Source of the DNA: Strongylocentrotus droebachiensis
Taxonomy: Eukaryota; Echinodermata; Echinoidea; Camarodonta; Strongylocentrotidae
Assembly: GCA_035222895.1 (NCBI GenBank)
Contig: JAVYIG010006354.1
Coordinates: 1-64,000 of the forward strand
Direction: 5' to 3'
Length of the DNA: 64,000 bases
The translations under genes were made by a program, and so were the position numbers. The first letter of the stretch is position 1; each line of letters opens with the position of its first letter. The notes below the pieces were generated by a model that ran no database searches, was not told the origin of the DNA, and worked only from the letters and a program-made list of their open reading frames with translations. This document shows, in pieces, positions 34,259 through 47,800 of this stretch.

Positions 34259-35359
34259 ATGTCGTCTTATTTTGTAAGACTTCTCCATTTCAACAGCCTG
34301 TATCAGAGGACAGGATTTAATGGCACGAGAATGATTTATTCCGGTGAGTAATTTAGAATTTGAAGAAATATTCTGTCTCTTAAAACGTGCATAATTTTGT
34401 TGTGGTCCCAACCATCTGATTTAGTGTAGGTAATCTCACTGGATCCTATCATCCTATGCACATGGGCCATGCCATCTGTAGGTTAACCAACGATTCACAA
34501 TGAAATTAAATTCAAGTACATTCATGTAAATTCATGTCCATGTACATAAACCCTAAAGGTGGGGCATTGTAAAGTTAAGCCAAAATAACTTAAATATTAA
34601 TGTGTAGAGAGGGCAGACGAAGCTGAAGAAACGGGAGAAGAAAAGTCATGAAGCCTGAAGGAGGAAGACTTTCTAGGAAAGAAGATGAGAATTTGATTTT
34701 GGAGAAGCGGGAGAAGAAGGGAGGATGGAAGAGGGAGATAAAAAAAAAAGGAGGGGGGGAGGAGGAGAAGAAGAAGAGAGAAGATGAGAATAAGAAGGGG
34801 CAGAGAATTGAGAAGGAGACAAAGATGAAAGAGAAGAAGAAAGAAGAGGAAGGAATGGAGAAGGAGCAGGGCATGAGGTGAGGTGGTGCAGGAGGAGCTA
34901 GAGGGGCACTTTAATGACATACATAGATTGAAATGTATCTCTTTTGATTACTCTTATTGATACATTTCTCTTATTTTCCAACAAACTACAGGTGCTGCCC
35001 TCTGCAAGTACTACAAAGAGCGCCCATCAAATGAATCTCTCATCAGTTGGAAGAAACTTCCCGCTCCAAAGAAACCTGAAAAGGATTACTGGTCTGAGAA
35101 AAGAGCCCTCTTTGGCGAGAACGACTACAAGGACATCTTAGGGGACGGCACATACTCCCTGCGTAAGAACGTTAAGGTGGGACCATGGTGGATGCGAGGG
35201 TGGAAGGGCAATGAACTTCAGATGATGATCAGGAAGAGGAAGATGGTTGGATATCAGATGGGACCAGAAACCAGACATAACATGAACAAGAGGATCAGTT
35301 ATCTCTTCAAATTTATGAACAGGAACAAGGGCAAGTGGGCCTACTATGGGGACCGTTGA
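34259..35359 (+). CDS. MRPL51: mitochondrial large ribosomal subunit protein mL51 (MRPL51), 2 exons
   Basis: Exons are 34259-34343 and 34992-35359, joined in phase 1 (G|GT, glycine 29). Total 453 nt, 150 aa (human about 128). The N terminus MSSYFVRLLHFNSLYQRTGF has basic and hydrophobic but no acidic residues, as expected for a mitochondrial targeting peptide. The conserved core is WSEKRALFG at 62-70, GPWWMRGWKGNEL at 92-104, IRKRKMVG at 108-115 and NKRISYLFK at about 124-132. It is a structural protein of the mitochondrial 39S/54S subunit. An AATAAA at 35841-35846 is a possible polyadenylation signal, though the distance is long. The intron holds a purine-rich GA tract (about 34640-34880) whose long reading frames are composition artefacts. 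Confidence 0.96.
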
Positions 35360-37546
35360 TCAATCGCTGATCAATATTGATATGATAGAGACATTATGAC
35401 AAGCTTGAGCAAATGGAGATATGTAAGAATGGCAGATTGATTTGAAGGAAAAAAAAACAGATTTGGGGAACGAGCCCTTCCTTCTTCGATAGAATGCCTT
35501 TTGCCATTGTTTGCAACTGATAGTCATAACTTCACTGAAACTAAAATCTTATGCAGTGCTTGTTACTTGCAGATGAAAATTGAAAAATTACCTACATTTC
35601 AAGCTGTAGCAGGGTGATCCTAACAATGTCCCACAGGTGTGGTGCTTAACTACTAACAATTGAAGAAAGAACACCTTTATAATCTTAGCTACTGTACATG
35701 ATCTTCAATAATTTTAATGTAAATGTGCCAGTATTTACATCCATTGTTTCAACATGGAAATGACTCTCTGACACAAAATGACAACAAATGTTTAATACTG
35801 GTCATTATATCTGTATAGGTACTGCACTGAGAATTAATGCAATAAATGGTAAATCTTATAACTTCAGGCATATTTTGAATTTGATTTCTATCTTCTTTTT
35901 TAAGTGTTTGTATTTCATGTATAGCCTCTTTTTCTTAAATAAGGCCATTATTAATAATTTCATGTCATTCTAATATTCTCCAGGAACTTACATTAAATTA
36001 TATGGTAATAAAAAACTATTTGAATTTTATATTCATTTAAAAAAACTCGAGAGCAGTATAGTTCCTTTTTTGTTGTTGCTTCACATCTTATTCCCTACTT
36101 CAATTGTCTATGCCAGTCTTCTGATCTTGAATTTTTCTGTACATTATTTTTTCTCTCACATCAGTTGGCCATCTATCATCCTATTCCAATCAATCAATCT
36201 CTATTTATGTTGCAGTCTGTCTCTATTCCATTTCGCTTAATATGTCTCTCTTACTTTCATCTCGCCCTCTCCAGCCCCTTCAATCTCTCTTTCCCAGTTT
36301 CTTTATTTCCTTCTCTCCCTCCCTCTATCTCTCTTTTCTTTCTCTCACCACACCCTCTTTTTCTCCTCTCTAATCATGAATGTTGCCCTTCCAACATATT
36401 ACTGCCACTCGTCCAAGCTCTTCTAAATGTATACTACCGGTAACCATTTATCTCACTTCGGGTCACATGTTTTGTAATACATGTATTTTCTCATGCTCTC
36501 TTCTGTATTCTTTCTCACTACATGTAGTTAGATGTCATACATACTCGTCACACGATAATAAAAGAAACAGAATCAAGAATTTCAATAAAATGTATTATTT
36601 CATATCATTTGAATATATCAGCATAATATTCAGTATTCAATGAACAATAAAGCTCTTATAAATTCTCAAGTAGGCCTTTGTCTATGAACGAATGATATAC
36701 AACTTCAATAAGAGCATGAAAAGAAGATGAATTCAAGTCATTCACAGGATCCAGAGCAGATTAAACAACCAACATCTTCTCACTTTCTCTTGCAATGGTG
36801 AAGACACACATAATTACCTATTTTCAGGGTAGGATGATCTATATATTTATTATGCCTCAGTTTGAATAGAAAACACATGGGCATCTACACCAAAAGGTAT
36901 ATCATTTTTTTCTCATATATCATAATATAATTTAAAGATATTTGGGGCAATTTCTCTCACAGCAAATACAGGCAAGTCTTGTAAAAATAAAACATTTACT
37001 AGTGTTCATTTCAAGCACATGAACTTATACCATTAAGGCAGAATACTCCTTTCAAGATATTACTTCAATATTCAGACTTGGTCCCATGTTGCAGTAGTGA
37101 GAATACTTGACTGAAGAAAGGCATCAGCATTTCCAATTACATTTCATTGAAACGGTGCCTTTCAAAAGTGTTGGCAATTTAATGTACAAACTGTTCATTT
37201 TCTAAATGCTACCATATGAGGTATGATATTCAAAAGTTAAACACCTAGAGGGAGTAGTAGGTGCACTTCTAAAAGTAACACAACGCTTGAAACAAGAAAA
37301 TGAATCTTTACCTTTCTTTCCAGGCAATACTCTCATGGGGTTGATAATGATTATGATAATAATGAGGGACTTGTATGGAAGAATAAATTAAGATCTATTT
37401 TTTTTTAAGCAAGGGCATACAAGCAAGTCCAATGTTTCCAAACATATGTTACCAAGTATTATGAAATTGTGAACATAAATTGGCACAAAAATAGCATTTG
37501 ATCTGATTCAAGTTTTAGTAGGGTTATCATCTTGGTACAGTCATAA

Positions 37547-37695
37547 GGGACCCATTTCACAAAGCCTTTTTTCAATGGCAAATGACAAAAATCAGTGACA
37601 TATCTGCTGATAACCAATCAGAAGCAAGGATTTCACTAGCTTGTGACAAAAACTGTAATTTGTCACTGATGACAAGTTTTGTGAAATGGGGCCCT
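37547..37695. mobile_element. MITE with AGGGACCCATTTCACAAA ends
   Basis: The left end AGGGACCCATTTCACAAAGC and the right end TTTTGTGAAATGGGGCCCT are inverted repeats. Inner blocks (GACAAAAATCAGTGACA and TTTGTCACTGATGACAAG) also pair. About 149 bp, non-coding. Confidence 0.85.
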
Positions 37696-38324
37696 GATAT
37701 TCTAAAATCCTGGATGTGGTTTACAGCATAAGTCAAATATTACACAGAAATTAAAAATATACTTTAAAAAGAAAAAATGATGAAGCACAATAGACAATTG
37801 TACTCCTTTCTGTCATAAAAACAATAAAATAATTCTGACATCCATGTCACACTGAAATGTCCATTAATGATGCCTTAATCTGCTTCCTCTAAAAAATAAA
37901 ACAGTTTTATGAAATACTGCCTTTAACAGATTACAGCAGAATAAGATACTTCCACTATTGGGGAAAAAAGGGGGATTTATCATTTGAAAGTTGATAAATT
38001 TTACATCAACAAAACAATAATTAACAAAGTATTGTCCAGACGTTGAAAAAAGTTGTGTTGCTTTCTTTTTTAAAGTCTATCAATCAAAACTGAATTTCTT
38101 GACAATCTGCCTATGGATGTAATATTGTAAATGTATGATGCAGCAAGTACTGTTAAAGAGAAGGTTGAGTTCTGGGAAGAGGTGAAAATTAATTATCATT
38201 CTTATTATGCAAGTGTGGAAGACCATCCGATGAGACATGTTCCCTGAAAAGCATGGCTCTTCAAATGCCTTCATATTCTAAATATGTCATGTAACATCGT
38301 AAAACTTGGGGGGTAGGATTTTTA

Positions 38325-38545
38325 CGCCACGTGTTCGTGTAGTCCCATATACATCTTTCTGTGTATAGTGTTTGTAACTTTACCACGACTTGGCCAAATT
38401 TCTTAACATTTTGATGATTCCAGAACCTTGCAATACACACAAATTCTTATATGCTAGATGATCAACCTTTTCTGGTCGATTCCACACCGTTTCTTTCACA
38501 ATGCAATCGCATGACCAGAACTCATCTTCATCTTTAAACCAGAAA
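38325..38545 (+). repeat. dispersed repeat R1, right-half fragment
   Basis: 'gtagtcccatatacatctttctgtgtatagtg', 'ttaccacgacttggccaaatttctta' and 'tgcaatcgcatgacc' match 42335-42550 closely and 3040-3225 less closely. Confidence 0.8.
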
Positions 38546-38850
38546 TGTCAAATTCATGAAGTGTTTGTAAATTTTCTGAGCACTTCAGATGTGCAAAAGA
38601 TCATGCAAAATAACTGAATCGCAACTGACACAACACTAAATTTTGATGATTCGTGAAAGTTTCTTGCTGTGAAAATGGCCGTCCTTTCCAATAAGGGAAA
38701 GTTTCGCATCGTGGCTGGTTCTGGTTTTAGGGTACATTGTACACAGAAGGTTGCACACATGAAAAGGATGAAGTAAAACCAATGTAGTGTTTGTATAAAT
38801 GTAAAATGCCTCTTTCCATGGTATCAATTCAGTTCATCAACTGTGTGTTC

Positions 38851-41800
38851 TCAGCTTGGATCCACCTTGTGTGCTGTAAAGATAGAAAAAATGTTACAGG
38901 TAAGACATTTTACTTTCTCAAAGAGGTCTATTTCCCTTCCTTACAATAGACCAATTTTCTAACACATTAAATTTTATGCATACTTTTTAAACAAAGTTTG
39001 TTCTTGAAAACATGAAAGCTTTCCCGAGGTTTGCAACAAGTTATGTATGCAGACTGGATTCGAAGTATCGTAGTAACAGGTTAATGGATAACTCGTTACT
39101 CATCTACAAAGACCACTTTTTGTGTTTCCTTGGGCGGTCGCTTTAGTCAGGTTGGACTCAGGTTAAAACCCTTCTGGCTCTCAGCAGAAGATATGAAATT
39201 ATAAACTATAATCTGGACTGTTTATCATTGCTATGTGAGCATACAAATGGAATATTTCATGAATTATCTTTCATTAATCAAAATGTTTTCAATAGATGAT
39301 ACAGTCAAACCTGCTTTAGTGACCACCCGTCTAAAAAGACCACCTGTCCATAAAGACCACATTTTTTTCCCCCCTTGAATATGGTTTCTCATAGAAACAT
39401 CCACTATAGGCACCTACCTATATAGTCCACTTTTCTTGGCTCCCTTGGGTGGTCTTTATAGACCGGTTTCACTGTATTAGTGTTTTGAGACTAGTTGTCC
39501 ATACAAAGTTCTGACACAACAACAAACTGATAGAATCAAAGGCACTCAAGGAATGTACTGCTCATGCTCCTATGATAGTTGCTCTGCAGTAAATATCCTA
39601 CACTAACCAAATTCTTAGACCCAACACAATACCTAACCTTAACCCTAAACCTCAACTTAATTGCAACCCTAACCCTACAGACAGAGCAAATATCGGATCA
39701 CCCAAGCAAGAGACATAGACAGCAGTGATTCCTTAGAATGGTTACTTACATTGCCTTGGTATCCTAAGCTGTTCCTTAGACTAGTTACTTACATTGCCTT
39801 GGTATCCTAAGCTGTTCTGTATCACCGATGGTACATTCATGTAGGGTTTGACGGAATTCATAGCGGACTTTGAGTTGCTTCTCTTCTCCTGGACATGGGT
39901 CATAGAAACCTGGAAGACTGGCCTACAAGACAATACAAGAAGAAAAGTGGATTGATTAGAATAATAGTCAGTTCTTGTATAGCGCTCATGTCTGTCAGTC
40001 TTGACACTCCTGGCGCTCGACATTATTACCCTGGCTTTAGCCCCGCCCCCCCCCCCCACTCCGGGGTCGGAATGACCGCATGGGTGTTACCAAAATTTCC
40101 GGTAAAGGGGTACTTTTCACGCACCAAAGTCCGGCTCGTACATACACAAAATTGACTTTACACACCGGACTTAAGGGGTGTTTTCAAAAGGGGGGAACAC
40201 GCATATGCGCACCCTAAATAACACTGAGTGGGGGGGGGGGGGCGGGGCTTTAGCATGGCTGCCATTATGGCGGTCTAGCATTTCAAGGAAATTATTCCTG
40301 CCAGATACCCATTTGCATCACCTGGGTCAAGTGTGGCAAATGTAGATTAATGTCTTGCCAACGGACATTAATGCTGCGGCGGGACTTGAAGCGCGGACCC
40401 CGTGATCCACAGTCTGGTGAAGTATTCACTTGACCACGACACCTCTACATAATTAGTTTTGGACAGTTAAATAAAATTTGATGCGTTTCCAACATGTACA
40501 TTCCATGGTATGCTTTGGAAGTCCTATATTTGTTCACTTACATATTTTGACATTAACAAATACATGTTGCATCATTTTTTTCACAAAATTTCACTTTCAT
40601 TCACTCAACTACTTTGCATTACTGGAGCACAAGGAGTGTTCTGTCTGATAGAAATGAGTGTCATAGAAGAACCCATTATTAATATTGTGCATTATTAAAA
40701 ATAAAAGTTGACACAAAATTTAAGAAATCAAAAATAGTTTATAAAGCATTTTTAGGTCATTTATGAGCATTAAAGATAAGCTTGAGTTCTGGTAATGATA
40801 GAAAATAAATTCCCATAGAACCAAACAAAACTTACACTGAATGTTCAAGATTACAAATAAATTACATTTGCTGAACGATTTTGGTAGAAAATGTATAGGG
40901 GGCTGAGAAATGAGCATAGAAAGATAACGGAAATCAAGGTAAGTAGGCCTACACCATGTGACTAACACAGGTCACTATGTGCAAATGAGATTTGTGGTTT
41001 TTTATTAAAGATGATTTCCAGCAATTTTTTCTGAGGTTGTTTTTATTTTACTGGTTCCAACAATCAATCTACTGCAGGATAAACAATCCAGAATGAATTA
41101 TAACCATGTTCACTCGACATACAATGCCCATACCAGAGCTCAAGATTAGCATCAAGTTACTATACAGTAACTTGAGATATGAAAGGATAGTGTCATTTCT
41201 CCCCAAAGTGAATCACATCATGAAAAAAGCGTAACCAAAAAGATGAAAAATTGACTTTGAAGATGCTGACTCTATCAACATTCCTACCTTGGCAGCATCA
41301 GTCAGGATGAGTTTTGAATCCTTGACCTGGCATTGTAGAGGTACCTTGACATCGATCACTAAACCATTCGCCTGCTGATCATCGGCAGAGTTATTCGTCG
41401 TGATCAGCTTGCCGTACCAGGCTGCTACGATGATCATACCTTGACGGTTTGTCTCAAACTCTGTGATCCGTCTAACCATCTCTTCCATCAGCCTCACCTA
41501 CAAACAAAAAGAAGTCTTAGATGCTGCTTATATGTATTGGCTTGCATGATGATGTAGATATACAGTAGGCTTGCGGATGCACCATGTGCGAGAGAGGGAG
41601 GATTGAGGAGTCCTGAAAATTACAGAGTCATTTTCAGGACTCCTCAATCCCCCCTCTCTCTCACATGGTGCATCCGCAACCCTACTGCATAAAAGAAGTC
41701 TTATGTAAGGTTTCAACTGATAATATGAAGACAACATTTTCGGACAAAATTGTGCAATATGTTTGAGAGCAAACCTCTACTCCTTCTCCAATTAAATGAT

Positions 41801-44800
41801 GTACCCTAATCCAAATAATTAGAATCATGCTGACTTTACGACTGTCTCAAACTCCGTGATCCGTCTTACCATCTCTTCCATCAGCCTGAACTACAAACAA
41901 AAAGAAGTCTCATCTGTCGTTTCGCGAATTCAACTGATAATACGTAGACGACATTTTCAGACAAAACTGTGCAATACGTTTGAGTAAACCTTTCTTCCTC
42001 CTATATATTGATATGCCCTAATCCAAATAATTAGATTCATGAGGGATTTTTCTTCTCATGACAACAGAATAATATTTAAAAGTATTTAAAACACATAGTT
42101 GTACTCAAATACTGGTAACATTTCAAATGGTTTTAATAAATTGTTAACATTTTGAGGTTTAAAGGTAAAGACTAGTTTTGGAAACGCCCCCCTCTCAAAA
42201 AATGAAATGGAAGCTGTTATTACCAATCATGTGAAAGAATATGTTTTGACTAATACGTGATGATACAAATTTTGCCGAGAAACCGCCTACTACTAATTAT
42301 ATCTATTTGGACCTGATAGATATCGTGCAAGTGTAGCGCACGTGTCACATAGTCCCATATACATCTTTATGTGTACAGTGCTTGTAACTTTACCAAGACT
42401 GGGCCAAATTTCTTATCATTTTGATGATTCCAGAACCTTGCAATACACACCAATACTTATATGCTAGATGATCAACCTTTTCTGATCGATTCCACAACGT
42501 TTCTTTCACAATGCAATCGCATGACCATAACTGGTCTTTATCTTTAAACTCTTCACCAATCATATTGACTAGTATAACAGAAGTGATATTACTTACAGCA
42601 TTTTGTGCCTCTCTCTTCTTCAGTTCAACTATCTCCTTATTCCTGGCCCTCTCCTCATCTATATCACTGAGAAATTTGAAATAAAAGAACAAGAATATGG
42701 GACAAATTATATTATATTGAACTAAAATGTGCTGACGTATGTGTCATTGCCACATGAAACTTCTCTTTCTGCTTAAAATTGATTTACGTATACGTTTATG
42801 AAATAATAATAATATTCTTTAATCTTTCAAACCATTTCAAAAGTTTGTGATAGTTCAATTTATAAGAAATTAATTAATTCCTCTATCAAAAACAAAAGTC
42901 AGTGCAGTTGCAATTAGCTCCACATTAAATTATTTGCTCTCTGTTTTAATAAGTAGTTAAGTACATTACGTTTGTTTGTCGGTAAAGTTCTTTCAGTACC
43001 CACTCTGAGTTGAATAATGCTACATAAAAACATTTCAGACTTTGTGTTGAATCATCTTTCATATATAAAATATCGTGAATCAGCTCTTTTAAATGAGAAG
43101 GTAGGGATTCGCCCCTTCTCATTCAATAAATATTGGTCATTTGCTCATGCTTTTGTCTAATTTATTTGTAGATTCACACACACACACTCTCACACTCTCT
43201 CAAATCATGTATCTTAAAGAAACTTAATATTACAACAATTTAGTCCTTCTTGGTACAACTTACTTTTCCTTCTGTTTCTGTAGATACGGGTTGACCACTA
43301 AGACCTTGATGATCCAGTAGATAGCTAGGGGTGCCACTGTGCCATAGAATATTGCTTGAGGACTGATGTCTTGAGATAGATGGATTGGGAAGACGATGGT
43401 CTGGTTTGCTCTGCTTGCTCTGAAATAAGAAGAAGAAACAATAAACATGATTTATAAGTCTCATTGTAACAAAGAAAGTACTACCAGAGATGTGGAAGAA
43501 AGGAGTGGAATCAAGCCGATTTCCTTTGACCCCCATGCCGCCGAAAAGGTATGCGCTAATCTGTAACTGTTGACCAGGTGATGAGATAAAAGAACGCATG
43601 AAATTTCAGGATTTAGAATTCCTACATCAGAAAATAGTATTGCAGCAACTGTTCGCTGTCCCTTTCAATGATTTCTCATCAATTGTTGAATGTGTAATGA
43701 TTAGAACAAGCGAACACAAACTTGTGTAATTTCATCCTTTTTTCAACTGCAAAAATACAAAAACCACGCGAAAACACGCATTAGCAAACTTCAAATTATC
43801 GATGATTGTAAATCATGGATTAAATAACGGGACATTAAAACATGCACAAATTAGCGCATTATCCTAAAATAATGAGTTTTTGTCAGGATGTAATTTTTCT
43901 TTTACCAACTCTGGCACACAAAGTATAGGAAGGGCGGAGTACTGAATTTGAAAAATTGTCTGATGCACTATTTCCAATACCATCCACATATAAAGTTTAT
44001 AATAACACTGAAATTTTGCCAGTAATTTAATATTTTGTAATAAATGTGAAACTGGTGCCTGGCCTCCGAAATTCCCTGCAGTGGAAGGACGGTTCGGAGC
44101 ATGGAACTTCAAAGCCAAATGGAATGTTACACATCCTATTGTTACGCTTTAGAACTCACGAATGCGTTTGAATAAATTACAAGAGTTTCCACTCCTTTCT
44201 TTCACCTCCCTGGTACTACTAAGGTTTCTGTGATGTGAAAATAGATGGCATTGTTGGCACATATTGCCCTTGGATTATTGTATCATAGCTCATTTTTTTT
44301 TAAATTACTTAACATTTTAGCAACCTAGCACAGGTACATTACATTTCTTGATGTAGTTGGCAACAAATTGCGACCATGACATTAATACTCAAGAGTATCT
44401 TGTGAGACCTTTGTCAAATTAACAACTGCTCTTTGCTTCAGAGAGTTGTCAATGATTGCCTAGTTCACCGGAGAATGTTACATGTACATGCCTTGTGATA
44501 TTAAAAGCTTGGTAAACATGACCTTTGAGTGTATCAGCATACATGTACTCTTCCAAGTACATTGCCATTTCTCAAACTATGATACTGCCATTACTCAAAG
44601 ACTATGGACAATCAAATTATCCAACTGCTAAAGTCAGAAGAGCAAATCTCACAAGATTGATTGATTTTAGTCAATCAATTTTGATTAAACGACTTACCGT
44701 AAGCGAAGAAAGACACCGGTGGGGTAACCTATACTCATCTTAGCTCCTAGACGGTTGTGCTTAGAAACCTTCTTCTCTCCTCCGTACTCTACAACAACAC

Positions 44801-47800
44801 CAAACACTCCAGCTCTGAACGGAGGAATCAGCAGATCACAGAAATTAATCAAGCAATAATTGTAATTAATATGTACCTTGTATAAGCTATTAACTGTATC
44901 TTCTACATGTTCAATTCATACCTGTATATTAAGCGGATGTAATCTTGAACTTATGTTGAAAATGATGTCTTACCGGTAATTCTATTATTGCAAATTATGT
45001 CCTAAAGTATGTTAAAACTATGTTCATTTTGCTCTCTTTTCTTGAGTTGCTTTCTTTTCATGAATTGCTTTTTAGATGTATGCCCACAACTAAATGAATA
45101 TCACTTTCTCACCACTGCAGCACGAGTGTCAATTTAGACAGAATGACACGTTACAAATGTTCGTTATTATTATTATCAATATTATTAATTTATTATTATT
45201 ATTATTACAAGAGATATGTTTCCAGAAAAGAAAAGTCTTATCTGAGATAAAGTGAAATAAAGCATTCATACTGTACGTGAGAAAATCCTCCTTGGACAAC
45301 TAATTCTATGAGGACAAGTCTGGGGTGGGGGTAGCAGTCCTATTAGTCTCGTAAACCAATTTAAGTCTACCCAAACCATTCCCTCTGGAGTTGCTGCTAT
45401 TTCACTCAATTTGCGTTGAGTGCAAAAAGAATTGAACTGAAAACTGTCACTGACAGAATAGCTTATATTATGTTTCTTCAGTTGTTAATGTTGCCATTTT
45501 GGAATTGATGACATAAGTTTTGGGTTCGGGACCAAGTTGATGCGCAAGTGCTCTTTGGTATGACATTAATCTTCATTACCAAGTCCCTAGGGGAGGATGT
45601 AAAGTCATAGGTCCCCTGGGTGCTTATGTAAAAGCATAAACTTGCTTCCTTAGCAGTCAGGTATATAAAAACCAAACCATCAAACCATGAAAAAACAAAC
45701 TTTTCAGTTAGAATCAAAAAGAGAGGAAACATATTTGAGTATTTTCACTTACTTGATAGAAGCAGTCATTCTGCCTTCATGATCTGGAAACTTCTTACTG
45801 TACGAGGCACTGGCAAAGGTGTTAGGAATACCAAGCTAATGGAAGAAATAGAGAATAGAGTCATTCTGGTATCCTTCAACATTATGAAAGTGATCCATAC
45901 ATGTAGTTTGTTCCTGCAAAAATTGCTCAGGGCTATATTTATCAAAGGTATAGGGTTTAGGGCTTGGGTTGCTATGTAGTATAGGGTTAGGTTTAGGTTT
46001 AGGGTTAGACTTAGGGATAGAGCAAGGTTAAGTGTTGAGTCCTAGGCTGAAGTGAAGAATTCAGTTAGGGTTAGGTTTGCAAGTGGGTTTATGGTTAGGG
46101 TTAGCGGTTGGGTTGGCAAATTTGGTTAGGATTGTGGTTAGGTTTACAAGTAGGTTTTAGGTTAGGTTTGCTATTTAGTATTGGGTTAGGTTTAGGGGCA
46201 AGATTAGGGATTGGGTGAGGTATAGTGTTGGGTCTATTGTTGAATAGAAGAAGTTAGCGTAAAAAATGGACGCATAGCAATTATTGCAAGAAAAAGTAGC
46301 ATATCACACCTTCTGACATTGCCCAAGATCATTTAGGAGGTAGGCTATGGAAATATGTGTTTAGATTTAAATTAAATAGTATAAAAAAAGACTTAATTAA
46401 CACTCTAGTCTGATCATGCCCAATCTTATTAGTCCTATCATTAAAAGTAATAATCTAAGTGAAGAGAATCAGCAATAATAACGAATATAACAATTTCTAT
46501 GTTGAAGTGTGTGTGTGTGGGGGGGGGGGGGGGGGACCTGCCCAATGATATATCAGACAACTTTGAAGTATATAATAAAATAGGTTAATTATCATTCTAA
46601 CTATTCTATCTATTATGAAGTGCATCACTAGTGCATGATACTTCTCAGTGTTCTATACAGAACAACTATAGGTTTCTAGCTTTTCTCTCTCTCTCTCTCT
46701 CTCTATCTTGGCAAGAGTCACATGATCTGTAAAAATATGCCTGCCAACCTTTCACAGCAAAAATAAGGAATCTCTCAAGGTAAACTTAGTTGATCAGTCT
46801 AAAGTATACTTTTCACACAGAATATTTCAGAAAAAGAGAGCAGTTGAGTTTAAAATGATAGCTTTAAGGCCAAAATAGGATATGTTGGCAGCTATTGAAT
46901 ATGAAAGCTTCGTGAGATAAGGTAAACTGCTGGAAACATGATAAAATGAAGAGCTAGAAGTTACCTGAAGTTGACAAGAGATGTTGCTATCTTTGGTGTC
47001 TCTTACTACCATTGAATTCATTGAGGATTGGAGACCTGCCTTCCATGTGAGGTAGCCCATGGTGTGACGATCTAACTGCCGAGCACCAACTGGAATTTCA
47101 AAACAGATACATATACATCATCATCATCATCACCTTGATCATCATCATCATCATCTACATCATCATCACCTTCATCATCATCATCATCATGACATCATCA
47201 TCATCATGACATCATCATCATCATTGTCATCATCATCATCACCATCATCGTCATCATCATCGTCATCATCACCACTTTCATCATCATCATCGTCATCATT
47301 GTCATCATCATCATCACCATCATCGTCATCATCATCATTGTCATCATCACCACTTTCATCATCATCATCATCGTCATCAGTAGAATAAAGACCTTTTATG
47401 TTAATGTAAGCAACATCAGCAGCAAGTAAAATGTTTGCTCTTTCATAAAAAAAATTAACAAGAAAATTGTAAAGCAAATTTTTTGTTGGGGTTGCAGGGG
47501 TTTCCTTGTACATGTTTCTATGCGATTTTGGGTTTTTATGGGTTTTTGTTTTTGTTTTTTGGAAAGATGAAAAATTGTATTTTAAGAGGTGATATCGTAT
47601 TTCACTCTTATTATCGTACTAAATATGATTTAATCGTACTGGTTGGCATCCTGCCTCCCTCCCTCCCTCCCTCCCTCCCTCCCTGATTCTCTAAATCAAA
47701 TACTATGTTTGTATTACACATAGACTACTTACCCAACACAAGCCCTGGAGCCACAGCTCCTCTAGGGGTGACTTGGAATAAACCTGAGCATGTTACAAAA

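Larger units (their letters stand above)
35360..38850. other. 3.5-kb tail-to-tail spacer between MRPL51 and DNAJC11
   Basis: No gene was recognised. It contains the MRPL51 3' region, a CT-rich stretch (36170-36380), a MITE at 37547-37695 and an R1 fragment at 38325-38545. The rest is AT-rich and presumably the two 3' untranslated regions plus spacer. Confidence 0.7.

Noticed and set aside
34590-34920. Lys/Glu-rich and Ser/Phe-rich frames inside the MRPL51 intron
   Set aside because: They come from a purine-rich GA tract; the annotated splice sites at 34344 and 34991 remove it and give a complete MRPL51.
41563-41687. microRNA precursor
   Set aside because: The hairpin is about 58 bp per arm with almost perfect pairing and transposon-like tips, more like a foldback element than a miRNA.
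45905-46245. interstitial telomere or chromosome-end remnant
   Set aside because: The TTAGGG words are degenerate and the same phrases recur elsewhere in the window, so it is a dispersed repeat.
46738-46785. another copy of the CATACCTGCCAACC element
   Set aside because: Only an ATGCCTGCCAACC-like end is present; no matching inverse end or duplication was found nearby.
47187-47513. Asp-, Ser-, His- or Leu-rich reading frames (also at 17063-17432, 21530-21850, 50220-50563, 52886-53293 and 54675-55392)
   Set aside because: They are translations of trinucleotide microsatellites in introns and spacers, open on both strands, with no independent protein similarity.
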